From Ophioderma brevispina (Eukaryota; Echinodermata; Ophiuroidea; Amphilepidida; Ophiodermatidae): a stretch of DNA of 64,000 nucleotides. A model generated the notes under the pieces. The model had not been told where the DNA came from, ran no database searches, and saw only the letters and a list, made by a program, of their open reading frames with translations. The stretch spans positions 62,001-126,000 of the forward strand of contig JAMKCH010078985.1 in assembly GCA_023653785.1 (NCBI GenBank). The letters run 5' to 3'. The position numbers and the translations under genes were made by a program. Position 1 is the first letter of the stretch. Each line of letters starts with the position of its first letter. Below are positions 1-13,573 of the stretch, piece after piece.

Positions 1-868
1 TTTGGAACAAGTGAAACCACATAAGCCCAACTTGAAGGAAAAGCTAGGAAATAATTTTTTTCAAAAGATCGATTTCGTACCTATCCAAAAGCTCAATACT
101 CACAGCCCAATTGGGGCAAAATAATACACTTTTTGAGCTCACAACATGCGGTCAACGCACGGCACGGTAACAATAGGCAACAACCTCGTTGCTAAGGAAC
201 TGTAAACAAAAGTATCAACAACGGGGAATTGGAATAAGGCGTATGAATGGGGAATGCAAGGTTAAAACATGTTATCGATAAGATCACTAACTCAGTCAAA
301 TGTAACCAGTGAAGCCAACTCGACATGTTTTATCCAGTGATTGTAAATGTAAAAAAAACAGTTGCAAATTCCATCTATATAAATCATTTCACACCAACAC
401 TCGTTGTGTATTGTTTTTTTTTCAGTTAAAATCTTGAGGGTCTACTCATACAACCGTTGCGTGTCCCATTCTTTATAGCAAACCCTAAATTGTAGTTGCA
501 TTATTCTAACAGCTATATAACTGTCATGTGATTTGGGAAATTATACTAACGAGCATGAGCATGAGCATTTATTAGCATAACATCGGGCTCAAAAGCCGAA
601 TTATTATTATCTGTCTTATTTTGTATCTGCTTTATTTTTACTATGTTCAAAATGTATTAATTGTAATTTTTGGTATAAGCCCACCTTATTTTCTACATGT
701 GCTTGTAATTTATTATTCTATTTTGTATGCCTTCTCAAAACAAGTTTTCAATTTTTTGTTGGTAAAACTGCAAGTCCGTGTGTCGTGTTACAATTCTTAT
801 ATATATACTATATAATATGATATATATATATATATATATATATATTTCTATATATATATATATATATA

Positions 869-2240
869 TTGTATGACGTCCTCGTAGCGTAAAAGGTCAG
901 AAAATACCTTTAAAACACAAACAAATGCGCATTGTGCACAAGTGTCTGACATTTTATATAGATTTTAATGATTTGGAATTGGTCAAAAATTTGATATGTC
1001 CAAACAACATAAATATTAGTTAAAATACACACAATTATATGATTTACACTTTAATTGTAAACAAGAATGTCCAGTAATGTCCACAAGAAGCGTTGCAGTT
1101 TTCAGCGTTGATGTCCTCACAGCGAAGACCCAAAATGACAGCGCATAAGTTCATATCACTATATATATAAGTTATATATATATCTTATATAGATATATAT
1201 ATATATATATATATATCTATATATATATATATTGTTGAATATTATACGCCTGGCACAAAAAGTATCTTCGGCAGGTGTTTTGATCAAGTACTGTGCAAAG
1301 TCAGACCATTTTGAACGTTTTTGAAATCTACATTTTGTTGCTAGGTCTTCTTTTTCATTTAATACCTGGCTTGTAAAAAAACGTGCAGAAATGGCTGCGA
1401 TAGAACGCCCTGAAAGCCGCAAACTCCCAAAACCAAAAGTTGCAGTGTGGGAGTTTTCAATGGGCATTCCAACGTAGTACAGGGACGACGAACACGCGGA
1501 CCACACTCAATATGGCAAGTATAGGCTTTCTCGCTCGTTCAGTAGGAAAACCTCTTTGTGTAACAATCAATACACAGTCTTATTGCGTTGTAGTGGTGTA
1601 CACACAGTGACCATTGAAATTATCCAAAACACGCAAACCTTTTGGTTTGGGGGGTTTGCGTACTTTTCGGACACTCCATCGCAGCCATTTTTGCACCGCT
1701 CTTTTTTACAGGGAGAGGTGTAATAGGAAAGAGCAAGACCTAGGCAACAAAAGGTTATATTCGAAAAATTTTTAAAATGGTCCGACTTTGACAGCGTACT
1801 GATAGAAAAACATGCCGAGATACTTTTTGTGTCCAGGTGTTATATATATAACTTTATATATATCTATATCTCGACTATATCTATCTAGTATATAATATAT
1901 ATTATATAATCTATATAATATATAGATATATACTATATTAACTTATGCGCTGTCATTTTGGAGCTTCGCTGTGAGGACATATCGGTGTGGGGTTGAACTG
2001 CAACGCTTCCTTGTGGACCTACTGGGACATTCTGGGTGTTTACACTTAAGTGTAAATCATATAAATTGTGTGTAATATCTATATATGTAATGTTGTTTTG
2101 GACATAGATCAAATTTTGGAACCAACTTTACAAATCATTAAAATCTTATATAACTTTAATCACTTGTGCACAAAGCCATTGGTTTGTGTTTGAAAGGGTA
2201 TTTCCTTGTACCTTTGACGCCTACGAGACGTCATAACAGA
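869..2240. mobile_element. Foldback (long inverted repeat) element with internal TA tracts
   Basis: The sequence from about 869 to 1475 is matched, in reverse complement and imperfectly, by about 1605 to 2240. The outer ends pair around ATGACGTC/GACGTCAT. The segment with 'cttatgcgctgtcattttg' at about 1942 is the complement of the one at about 1130, and the inner arms (1243-1475 and 1605-1850) pair around the words ggcacaaaaagtatct and ggctgcgat. Each arm is interrupted by a (TA)n block (about 1158-1240 and 1845-1935), and a third (TA)n block lies just outside at 800-868. No coding region is seen inside. It looks like a non-autonomous foldback DNA transposon whose TA tracts have expanded. 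Target-site duplication cannot be resolved because both ends lie in TA-rich DNA. Confidence 0.75.
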
Positions 2241-2757
2241 ATATATATCAAGTATATAACACTGTCAAGTGTTCAAAAACTATTACATTTGACGCATGAA
2301 ATATAGCTCAAATATGTGTTTCATTTGTTTAACACTAGTGAGCAAGGTGACCACTTTGAACTTGAAATTGATTAAATCAAGTGTCAATAAATGTATACCA
2401 CTTTCCACAGTTTTTTGGACACGGGTACTGAATAAAAGGAATATTGTTAAATATTTCCAAGAAATGCCTTTAAGATAAACTTAAAATAGCTTACACCTTC
2501 TGGTGTTAAAAAACGAGAACGCGCCCGTTCATTTAGAGTGTAGTAAAGTTTAAAGTTTGGTAACCCTCATGTTGGCTAGTTTTTCCTGTAGGCCTAAAAA
2601 AGACGTGGGAGTAGGTTATTGGTTAAGGGCTCTCGATAAATATTCTGATTTTAGCTTCGACCATACGTAGGATGCTGAAAAAATGATATAGAGCGGGAGC
2701 AAGGACTTGGGTCAAACATCATCTTTCGTCCCACTACATCTAGCTTTGAACCTTTGG

Positions 2758-3570
2758 TAGTTAGTAGGACCCTCTACATCAATGCAAGGTAGTTAGTGGT
2801 GTCTAAATTGTGGTGTCACTTTTCTATAGGGGCCAATTTAAGTTTTACACAGGGGGTCAACTTAAAAAATTACTTCCCATCATGTTGAAATGTATGCATC
2901 TTGTCCGTCTAGTCACTAAGGATTCCAAAAATGTTGGTTGTACCATCTATGACCATTGGTTTTCGAGTTATGGGTTAAAAATGGATAAAGTGCAAAAAGG
3001 TCAATTTGCATTTGTACAGGGGTCAAAATCAGAAGTTGGTCAATTGGTAAAAAATGAAACAATTGTTTCATCCACCTTAAGGGTCAAACAAGGAATAGTT
3101 TGCAGCATCTGAAGGCATATTTATCATGTATGGGACAAAATAGTTCAGGGGGCAGAACATAATCCAAGTGGCATTGACCTTCTTTGGACCTTTTATCTCG
3201 GTAAGTAAACATTGACATAATCCAAAAACTATACCCCTTTTTGGGAGTCCTCCTTCCTCGGCAATAATTTGCAAGCATTTAAAATATACTCAGGAGTAAC
3301 GTTCAATGTTGACCCCTGTTAAAATGAGTTTGACTTTTTGCACTTTTAGCCATTTTTACCAATAACTCTAAAACCAATAGTCATAGATGGTACAAAACTC
3401 TACCGTTTGGAATCCTTGTGACTAGACGGACAATATAGCATACCTTTCAAAACATGATTGGAGTAATTTAAAGTTTGACCCCTGTGTAACTTAAATTTGG
3501 CCCCTATTGAAAAGTTACACCACAATTTAACTACCTTGCATTGATATAGAGGGTGGTCCATTACTATACT
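2758..3570. mobile_element. Foldback element with ggtcaa-rich arms
   Basis: Arms of about 290 bp (2758-3050 and 3290-3570) are imperfect reverse complements. The tips are 'ctctacatcaatgcaaggta' on the left and its counterpart 'taccttgcattgatatagag' on the right. Inside the arms the phrases 'gtcacttttctataggggcc' and 'catctatgaccattggtttt' recur in inverted form. Weak frames cross it but they follow the repeat and not a conserved protein. A solo relative of the left arm lies at about 33.9 kb. Confidence 0.75.
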
Positions 3571-6500
3571 AATGTGTCAAACCTTAGATTGTAGTCCGGC
3601 ATGAAGCGAACTCCCTAAATAAGGGGACCCTATGATATTAGGTCCTGCCTCTAATAAAATTACTGTCCCCCACATGCACAATTACTTTTTCCATAATGCT
3701 ATGTCGGTGGTATGTCTGGTGGAAATGTTGGCGTATTTTTGCAAGATAGCTGGGAGACTGGCTTGATCCAAGGAGGTATCATACCTTAGGATACCTCCTT
3801 GCTTGATCTAATCAATCTTCCAGCTGTGTCTTCTTGTAAAGCTTTGTAACAGAAAAAAACAAATCATGTTTATCACATTAATTGTCGGTTGCTTCAATAT
3901 AATCGGACAAACATGCTTAAAAAGTAAATACTCCAAAACAGATTAATGGCGAATATACTAAAACTTATTGACCAAAAATATGTAGAATGCATTTACTCTA
4001 TAGAGAACAGTGGCGCGCGCCAGGTCACGGGGGCGGGGGGGGGGGGGGGGGAGAAGCGCCGCCCTATGCAATTTTTTGTGAGGGCAATCGGGAAATAAAA
4101 CACAGCATATTCATGTTAAATCAGCCTTTTTTCGGATTCGTTTGCCCTGCGACTGGGAAATGTTTGCATGTGATCGGGAAATTTGTTGCATTCCGGGGGA
4201 AATTGCCCCCTCGGAACCACCCCGGCCCGGGAACCACCGAACCTCAGAAATACCAAATTTGGAAGCACCACCGGTATGCACGGGTTTCAGGTAACCATAA
4301 TATGGGTATCGCCAACACTATAACTAATACGATGGTTGTGACATGACAGTTTGGAAGGAGGAGAATTTAAAAACTAAAGTCAGGCAGGATTGAGGATTCT
4401 GTGGCAAATGGAACAACTGGTAGCCATCTCTGGATCGTCAGGATATCTGCTTGCGTTTATTTTCAAAGTATATCATATTCATATATGAGACCTCGTACTT
4501 AGCCCCCATCGCGGCATCGCCATTCATTGTTGTCATCAACAACACTCACACACTGACACAGAGTCATGGACTGGTTTGATTTAATATCATGTTATAAACT
4601 TTCATTCCATTGTGTAGGTACGGCCTTTTGAAGTTTTAAATTAGGGACACGGGCTGTTAGTCTAACTAAGTTATAATCAGTGTTTACTTTAGCCTTACTA
4701 GTGGTTTACTTTAGCCTTACTATTAGCAAGTTAGCATGCTTAGGGATTAGCACGCTTAGGGCTTGGGCATATATAGTACATGTAGCCTTTTCAACTTCAT
4801 TTTTGTTTTCAAAAGCCTTATCAAACTTCAAAGCAGTTTTTGCTGGTACCTACAATTACTGCTTAAGTTTGTTTTTGTTGCTGTACTTTACATTACATGC
4901 TTAAGTTTTAGCGTACAGTACTCTGGACTGTCCTGTGACATGAGCCAATAGATGCGCGGGGCCTGCGAGAATTCAGGCCTGTTGTTTTTATCGAAGGTCT
5001 ACATTCCGCAAAGGCTTACCTTACCTGGTCATACCCTAGGCTCAGGCTAGGGCTTAGCCCAATAGCACGCTACTACCTTAGCCTAGGCATGCAAAAGCCA
5101 GTCTAATGGACTTAGCCCTAGCTAGGCCTTGGCCTAGCTAGGCCCTAGTAGTAGTACTAGTAGATACATGAGTAGGCCTACTACATTTAGTCGCCGTAAT
5201 TGCTGCTATGCAGATAATTTAGCAATGCAGGACTAGTATTTAGTAGTCTTTTAGACTCATGGAACTTGCTTGGAAGTTGGGTGGTATAATTTGTAATGGC
5301 AGCCTTAGGTTTTCGCCTAGCTTAGTCTGATGTTCACAGCTGCGTGTTGACATGAAATCTCTAGATCTCGTATCTCCGCCAAAACACGCTGTCATGACTG
5401 TCGTCGAATGTTGAAGGTGCACAGTTGAGGGCCTTGTGTGCAGGGTCCAAGATTATAGAAATTATATGCCTAATTGGAGATTTTACTTTTAGTCAAGTCA
5501 TGATGTGGGGCAATTATTAACTCCAGAAACCGAATTTTGGTTAAAGGGATATGAAAGGGTCCATGGCACCGACGCCTAATAGCCTCATCCCAGCAGCCCC
5601 GATTTTACCGGAAGTGGTCAACGGTTTGGTATCAGAAGAAAGCTACTTTTTCTATTTACCCTGTGAATCTTAGGGCCAAAGGATGTTTTGGGTTTTGGGA
5701 GTAATGAGGAAATGTACCCACAATTTGTCGACCAATATTAATTTTACACCAGTATCTATGGGGCTACGAAACACGATTTCTGCTCTCACGTGAAAACGCA
5801 TTGAATTATCGGCGCGAAAATTTACCATGTTTACAGGTGGGGTTTTGGGTGAAGGGCCAATCTATCAGATGAAAACTCATCCTTAAATAGGGCCATCCCC
5901 CTTAAGCAGCGATTGCAAGGGAATCATAAAATGAGGGCAATGCACAAGTTTTGTTTGCTTATAAATAAAGATAGGCATAAGTTTGATACAATTCCATTGA
6001 AATAGTGAAACCAAAATGAAGTAGGAAATTTGTAATACCGTTTCCTTTTCCCCGAAATAAGATTGTATGCAGTAATGGACGTCTCATATCTACAAAAACA
6101 GCTGATGTGGTTTACAACGTGCAGAAACAAAGATCAATAATGTGGTGTTTGAGGTCCCAAACGTACAGGGATAACGCGTGCAACATTTCTCAGGGGTTGG
6201 TCAGTCGGGTACCCATGCTCGTGCCAGGGGTCTGAAGTGAACCCCTAACGGGACAAATTTACAGGGAAATACCCGAGTGCGGTCCGGTTTTTGGTAAAAA
6301 TATGCTCGTTTTCAGTGCATATATATCCCCTAAAGAGACAAGTCGTAAGGGAAATTATACCTCTTGCGGTATACAGTAATCTAAAGGATATCTTTAAAAT
6401 TACCAAATATTACAAAACAAAAACAAAAATGAACAATTGTGTACTTAATAATTCAAGAAAAATACACACTCAGGGTTATTTGCTAATATGTTAGGTTAAT

Positions 6501-9500
6501 TTCCTATTTGTATCAATATACCAGTCACGTAGCAAAACTGCATTTTGATACCCCTACGAGACTAGAACTTGACGTGTGTGAATTTGATACCCTTAGCGGT
6601 AGTCCCGCATTGTAATGGAAATATTCAGCAAAATACCGTAAATTAGTGTCAATTCCAGGGCCATAAATGACGATAAATTTATAATGGAGACTGTATTTGA
6701 ATTGTTTTAGTATCAACATTATTTATACACTATTATGGATGTTCAATTATAGGCACGTTCACCGTATTGCCAACTTTTGTTCAACATGGGGGTTATTTTT
6801 TCAAACTTAGTGTTCAAGCTTTGTTATTTGTTTTCCAAATGTGTGCAAGACTATAAATTTTAAGGACAAATGCAAGCACACCTGAATCTTTTTCTCCTTA
6901 TTACTTTTTTTTCTCAGAGAGTTTAAAATTGAGCCCATTTTGGTAAAAAAATGCAAATAGTTGTTAATGGAAATTGAGTTAATTGCCAAAAGAAATAGGA
7001 CTTTCTTGTTTTTCATCATAAATGTAGAGTATGCACACCTCCAGGCAATACCAGCTGAAATATGAAACATTGTACGCTTGAATTTTGACCAGGTGATGGT
7101 TGGCAGGTTGGATGCGACTTCGATCCCCCAAACCAACGGTTTGGCCAGAAAAAAGTGTTATTCTTTATAAAATCAAAAAGGTGACAGAGCAGAGTGATTT
7201 TTTCATTAATTGATATTTGTCTGCTGGCGAACATGTGCGAATGCAAGCAAATCTCCCCCATTGAGTTAGCAGATAATAGCTTTATTCGAAAAGTTTTGGA
7301 CGTGACATGTGAAGGAATTTTGACTTAAAATCTTACCTTTTTTACATTTATTAAAAACAAAACTTATTTTAAGCTTCCATAAAGATGAAACAAACATCTA
7401 CTACTCTCCTAGTGAATGCTTTGTTTCACCTCATGCCCTTCACTATTCCAAGCTTGTTAGATTTTGCATGGTTGCTTGAATTGAAGCTTTTGCGGTTGGA
7501 CGTGACAATTGCAAAATGTGGACACGGGGCAATTTTTTGAAAATTTAGTAAAAGACTGATCACAGACCTCAAGGAAAGTTGGTAGTTTCACAAACCCATG
7601 GGAACAGACTAGAAAACATACTATAATTTAAAGTTGCAGACCCTCCTCGGTTTTTGAGATATGCCAACTTCGAGTGTGTTGGACGGTGACCAAATTTTTT
7701 GGACGCGACTGGTGTGAACGGAAAATTTTCATGTTGATGGAGCCAAGTAATTTTACATTGGTTTGTCCAAAACTTTTTGTCAATTTAGCTAGTAGAGTTA
7801 AATCACTCTCGGAGAGTAAGTAACACAACATAGAACTTACTTCATAAAACCAACATGGCTCTGGCAAAAAGTGTTGGCGTGACAAAATTGTGAACGAAAA
7901 TTGGACAAGAGTGCGAATAACCATATCTAATTAATTCAAGACGAAGTCAATAAGTTTGTGTGGGCATTATCAGGAGGGATTGTCTTTGTAAATGATACAA
8001 TAAAATACCACAGATATCCACCACAGAAGTGTCAGTGTAATTGAATAAAATGGTATTCAATGTGAACGGAAAAAATTCACGGTCCAAAACAAAACTCTCC
8101 AATTTTGATTGCTCCCATATAAGTTTTTTGAGCCTCTTGCGGTACACCTTATTTTTACATGGTAATAAAGTGTCACCTCGTTGCCTAAAGAACTCAAAAT
8201 AAAAATTGACAGGTCGTCACTGGCCTAATATTGCAGCTGAAAACAAAAGGGCATGTATTTTTGGTTGGACGCCAAAACTTCAAATTTTGACCTTTTGTGT
8301 GGCTTGTCCTCCCAGAAAAAAGCACAAATAGTTGGTTTAGGTAGGGAGGTAGGTCTGTAGAGATCTAAATACAACACAAAAAGTGCCTCTTGTGACCTAC
8401 CTTCCCTGTAAAAATCCGAAGGTTTTAAGAGTGAAAAATTCAAAAAGTTGGCAATTACTGTGAAACGGTCCGTGAAACGGGAAAAAAATACATAAATTTT
8501 TGCAGGAATACCCTGGCAAGGCATTTCTGCCAACAAAACCCCGTAAAATACGCATTTACAGGTTTAGATTCCATTCAAATTTACTGTAGGTTATTATTCC
8601 GGGTTTCGGGGGGGGGGGGGACGTACATTTTTAGAGACTTTGGGGACCCAGATTGTTTTTTTTTTATGATACGGGAATTTGGATTTATTACACTCTACTC
8701 TGAATGGCTTTGAAAGATGTACAAAAATTGACAACTTTTCCAATACCTGTTGCAAGAGGGGACCACGGTGAATAAACCGCAAATAAAAAATCATCACAAA
8801 AAAAAAACGAAATCTTTTTTTTTTAAAATTTCTTAATTTTTACCACCGTTGGGGACGTATTTTTTTTGCTTTGCGGATTTCCAAAATACGTCCGCAACAA
8901 CAAAATGACATGATTTGAGAACAATAAACATGGTTGAAAATAAAGACACATCATACAGAATAGCTAGTTATCAACTTTGAAAACAGGAAAACTTTATTTT
9001 AAACAAAAAAAAGAGATCTATAAAACAACACAAAAGTTTTCAATTTTTCATAGAATTTTTAATAATTTTCACTTTTGCATGAATTTTGATTGAAGTTCTC
9101 ACTTTTTCACCACCACATTGTATCCCAAACCATAATTACTTCTAATACAACCCACCCCTAAAACCTTCAGGGGTTGATGTAGAAATCAAATCTACATGCA
9201 CATGTTAGCTTTTGTTTCCCAAATAAGGGCTGAAAATACAGAAAAATACATGCACAGAGGAAAATCACATGCACATAGTCATAATTACATGCAATTGGGT
9301 GCATTTTGTGCCAATTTTACGTTACAACACCCTTTGCTTGTTCTTGCCATGGGGAGGGAAAAAGTGGTAGCATTAATAAAATAGCAAAAACTATGTCCTT
9401 ATCACTTTCAAATTTAAACTGTACACGCAGGGGGGGTAATTCGAAACGGGTATGAACTATGGCAATTGTTTTGAGGTCATACATGTGGTGGTCCATATAT

Positions 9501-10644
9501 ATCGGGTGAAACCCACAGAAAAAAATACAACGTAACTGCTTCAGTTGCTGCCTCTATTTTGATAAAGATGATACAGAAAGTTTTACAGACTTAAATATGT
9601 ATTGGAAGTACTCATTAATATCTCCAAGGTCACACAGTAATTATAGGTGCTGCCTGATTACATATACAAGGTGATCAATTTAGTTAAAATGTATGTGCAA
9701 TTGTGTTATCAGGTGAAGTGAACAAGCCAAAGGTGTCATAGCCATATACTCTATGTATGTACTTCCATACAATGTCTCTTACTGATTGAAATATTTTCAA
9801 ATTATGTATCAGATTTAATTGTTGATGCTTTCATGATAAAAATTTAGGATCTAATCAAATTGCATATTCCTGATAAAAACTTAATATGGTGTTTGCCTGT
9901 GTGTACTTGTTTTGAATGCAAGTATCATTGAAGTTGTAAGATGGCAGTCCTAGTCCTATACATACATTGTATGGGGGTTGAAAAGGCCAAATGTCGCCAT
10001 ACCCAGTAGCCGCTGCCTCCCTAGCCTCCCCAAAACAAATAATTATTTTTTCCCTTTCTTGACTACTGACCCCCTTAAATCCTGTTCTCATGGAGCTAAT
10101 GTCACCATGGTGGTTCATTCTATAGCCCAATTAGTATACTTCAATTTGCTTTCTATCCCATCTCTCTAGGGTAAATCGTTTTCAAGAAATCTTGCGCGCC
10201 GCGATGACATCAAAATTCACTTTTGAGATATCGGCAATTTAGTCTAGAAACACTGTTTTTTAGGTTTTTGTATATTTTAGAAACACTGTTTTGCTCTCAT
10301 TATATATTAAACAATTAGAGATTGCATTTTCACTAATAATTTTAAAACTTAGAGATCAACAGCAAATTTAGTTTTCGAGATATAGAATTTTAAAGCCGAA
10401 AAAGTTAAAATATCGCAGCTTGAAAAAACAATAAAATACATAAGAAATAAAACAATAAATTTCGCTCGCGAAGTTACATTTTCGGATACATTTTTGACCA
10501 TAACTTTTGAACGAAAGCTCCGATTGTTGTCAAACAAAAGCAAAAGAAAGGTAATTTTGTCCTGAATTTCAATTTGCAATTTGTATTTTTAGCCCTTCCA
10601 ACCCCATATTCCCCCTTAAGTACTTCACTAATGCTACTGTGGTC
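3571..10644. other. Intergenic stretch with no recognisable gene
   Basis: This is AT-rich sequence with only short stop-interrupted frames. It contains poly-G runs (about 4028-4050 and 8610-8621), the first preceded by an agtggcg word seen at the ends of another repeat family in this window. It also holds a CTAG-rich patch (5020-5180), a loose repetition of acatgcaca between 9193 and 9305, and poly-T/poly-A tracts. The stretch may hold the promoter and 5' exons of the gene that starts near 14.7 kb, but I see no supported exon. Confidence 0.5.
5020..5180. repeat. CTAG/AGGC-rich simple-word patch
   Basis: The words ctaggc, gctagg, ccctag and taggcct are repeated irregularly, including cttagccctagctaggcctt and a nearby run of gtagtagtactagtag. 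A similar patch lies at about 25.69-25.80 kb. This taggccta flavour is common in echinoderm non-coding DNA (from memory, not checked). No coding or structural role is evident. Confidence 0.5.
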
Positions 10645-10648
10645 TTAA

Positions 10649-11629
10649 GGGGACATCTACCCTCAATTTTTTGTGGAGCAAGAATTTCTGAGTTTTCTTA
10701 ATTTCTGAATTCTCACTACTTTCAGGTCTATTTTACTTTTTATTTGGTGAAAATCGGACATTCGGTTCCGATGCTACAGTTGATCAAAGTGCATTGTACC
10801 ACGCAAGTAAATACTATTTCTTATGTTTCTTATTGTTTTTCAAGCAGCTGTATTTACTTTTTATCTTATTATTTTGCAAGCAGTGATATTTAAGAAAATG
10901 CCAAAATAAATTAAATTTGGCTAATTATGTTGATTATTTCCTGATATTTTGTATTTATAATTTAGCATAATTAATGTAGATAATAAATTTGACATTTTCA
11001 AATCAAAACTGCAATATATTTTATAAATAAAATTAATTAAGTGTTTCTAGAACTTAATTGCCCTATATCTTTTTTTGCAATTTTCGGTAACTTGGAAACT
11101 TGCCCCCCAAAATTTTGGCACTTCCGAATGGTGTATGACCACCAAAATTGGCACAAAGGTAGGTTTTATAATGCTCTACAACTTAATGGGAGGGATTTTT
11201 GATATCGGTCTTACTTTTTGATTTATAAACCTTCAAAGTCAAATCCAGCAAGAAAAATTGAATTTTTCAAGAAATCGGTTGCCATGGCAACACGTGGATA
11301 AAAATTGAAAATGTCTCCGCATTAGGTTGCACAGCTTGACCCGTGTAACTTACCTGGATAGCAAACTGGTAAAAAAGACCCTATTGGTACTAATTTTTTG
11401 GGGCAAAATGTGGAATTTTTGTTTAAATAACCCAAATTTCAACAACACATTTGACCTTTGACCCCAGCTCATTTGCATATGAGTAATCGAATTCAATAAA
11501 TAAATTTTCTGAAACCCCTCAGTTAATAGCTTTGTAATAGAGATAACAAATCCAAGCATACTTCCAATTTCAACTACCTCTACCCTGCTTTTTTCAAAAT
11601 AACACCTCAAAATTAGGGTAGATGCCCCC
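10649..11629 (+). mobile_element. TTAA-flanked non-autonomous DNA transposon, copy A1
   Basis: The element is bounded by TTAA at 10645-10648 and 11630-11633. Its left tip GGGGACATCTACCCTCAATT is the complement of its right tip, which reads GGGGGCATCTACCCTAATTT from the other strand. The body matches copy A2 at 22417-23368 in reverse orientation through most of its length, for example the phrases ggttgccatggcaac and ttggcacttccgaatg. There is no transposase. TTAA duplication is the hallmark of piggyBac-type integration, so a piggyBac-related MITE is the best guess, although the tip sequence was not matched to a known family. Confidence 0.85.
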
Positions 11630-11752
11630 TTAAAATATTTTATTTATACTGTTTATACCATTGCTTAACTTTGAATTACAACTTTAGTACACAATTGGAA
11701 TGTGAATTGGCAAGTTTTTGTCTTATGTAAGTATACTGTTGCGGACCTACAC

Positions 11753-11786
11753 GTTGCGGACGTACTTTTATCTGTACGTCCGCAAC
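11753..11786. other. Perfect 13-bp hairpin
   Basis: GTTGCGGACGTAC (11753-11765) and its exact reverse complement (11774-11786) flank the 8-nt loop ttttatct. The same word occurs singly as acgtccgcaac near 8890. It may be the core or joined tips of a repeat family. No terminator role is implied in a eukaryote. Confidence 0.7.
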
Positions 11787-13062
11787 CGTATATCATCAAA
11801 ATAAGGTGATGGGAATGCTTATTTACTTACTGATGTTTACTATGGCCCACATAGAGTAAACAGAAGAATGAGTTAATATAATTTTGAGACATGTTCATTT
11901 TTTTTAAACTTAAAAACTACGTAAATTTTTGTTGCGGGTTCGGACGTTACCTTTAAAGGCGATACCCAGTAATTATTATTCATATTGGATTCCAATCCAT
12001 ATGCAATGACTTTTTGAAAATATCTTAACTAAGTCAACACATATTTTTAGTTCTATTAACAGGGTGAAATAAAATTAATTTTTGGGCCACAGATGTGCAT
12101 TTTTTGAACATCTCTGTCGGTAGAGCCTTAAATCCGACAAAACATGAATGTTTGGTAAAGTTCCATATTTTTCCTGAAACTAGACACTTTTACCTTCCTT
12201 AGGAACATAAAACTGCAGCAAATTTGACCATTTGGTTGACCTAATTACGGAATTGCCCTCGTATATTTTACATTTGGATGTTCCATTTTTTACAACAAAC
12301 TGTACATTTCACAGCATGCACCGTAAAAAATTGTGGATAGGCCTATATTAAAAGTTAGGGTGTTCATCTGTGCTTTTGTATTCTCCACCATTCCACGACA
12401 TCTGTAATAACTCCCCATAAGTTTTAAGTGTTGGATTAAATATTTTTAGCCGTATACTATAATTTTACGGTAATTTGTTGGCAGAATGCTGGCCCCCCAG
12501 AGTTTCACCTGTAAAGTTGCAGTAATAATCAGAACATGAAGACCGTAATAGAAATCCATGCTGACGTTCAAAAGCTGACATACTTGTCGTTTTTTTAAGA
12601 AGGCCGAAAGCACAAACCTCCTAGTTTACTGGTACCCCTAATTTTAACGGAAAAAACACACCCTTTAATAAAGAACATTTCCTTCTGTGAATACTTTTGT
12701 TCCGGTACAAAGGTCAGAATTTAGGTGTATGTTCATTTTTTTATGTACAAAGTCTATTGCTATGGGCTTGTCTCTCCAGCCGAATGCTCCTCCCGGCTCC
12801 ACCACCCTGACTGCTTGGACCTTGAAACGTACCTTCGGCTATTATCCACTCAAATGTAATTGGACTTGTTGCATTAAAGAACTTACAAAATTAGCTACCA
12901 AAAGACACCAAATTTGTTGTTATACATTCCGTACTTCCTGAAATACTTTTTCTTTGAACATAAAATTTGTGCGACAAGTGTATAATAGCTCCACCATATG
13001 TGACAGACCAATTTATGAAATGTGACCACAAATCTATCACAAATAAAATATAAACTGGGTAA

Positions 13063-13560
13063 ATCGCCTCCAAAGAGTGGTCTTTAATGGAAATGCTTCA
13101 GCATGGAAACCAGTCTTGAGTGGCGTCCCCAGGGCACAGTACTGGGCCCCATCTTTTCATTCTTTTTATCATGTTTATCAACGACATCACCAAAACTGTA
13201 AATTCCACTACAATGATATTCGCAGACGACTGCATTATAAGTATGTACCACATGCAGAGGACTGCCAAGTGGTGTGAACACGTTTTTCTATGGAGCATGT
13301 ATTGCACAGAACAGTGCCACTGAGATGAGATAGCGATTTATTCCGTATTCAAATACGGGTTCACACAATTTGGCACTCTACGACTCTCTATAATACCATC
13401 AAATTTCAGGAAGATGAAACATAATTTCAGGCAGACTTACTATAGTCTTGTCAACTGGTCAAAAGAGTGGGGAATGGGATTTAATGTCACAAGTCACAAT
13501 TTTATCCGGAAGCACACACTCTTTCACTATACGGTCCCCTGCTATACTATATCATCAAGG
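13063..13560 (+). pseudogene. Non-LTR retrotransposon reverse transcriptase fragment (CR1/jockey-like)
   Basis: This is the relic of a reverse transcriptase palm domain. The + strand reads NASAWKPVLSGVP near 13090-13128. After a lost base in the C run near 13130 it continues as a GTVLGP-like stretch. After another shift near 13150 it reads LFILFIMFINDITKTVNST (about 13152-13208), then MIFADDCIIS with the catalytic Asp-Asp pair at 13225-13230. Further down, LVNWSKEWGMGFNV (about 13447-13488) and HTLFHYTV match the region after the catalytic site in LINE enzymes. About 100 bp between the two blocks do not fit and may be an insertion. At least two frameshifts and stops make it non-functional. 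Endonuclease and N-terminal parts were not found. The clade is a guess. It differs from the LINE family at 21.7 and 52 kb. Confidence 0.8.
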
Positions 13561-13573
13561 GTTCTGCTACAGT

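Noticed and set aside
3987..4346. 119-codon frame with a poly-Gly stretch
   Set aside because: The Gly run is a poly-G homopolymer, and the surrounding words match repeat ends and not a protein.
7628..7924. 98-codon minus-strand frame in the 3.6-10.6 kb region
   Set aside because: No recognisable motif. The region repeats words such as ttggacgtgac irregularly, suggesting old repeats.
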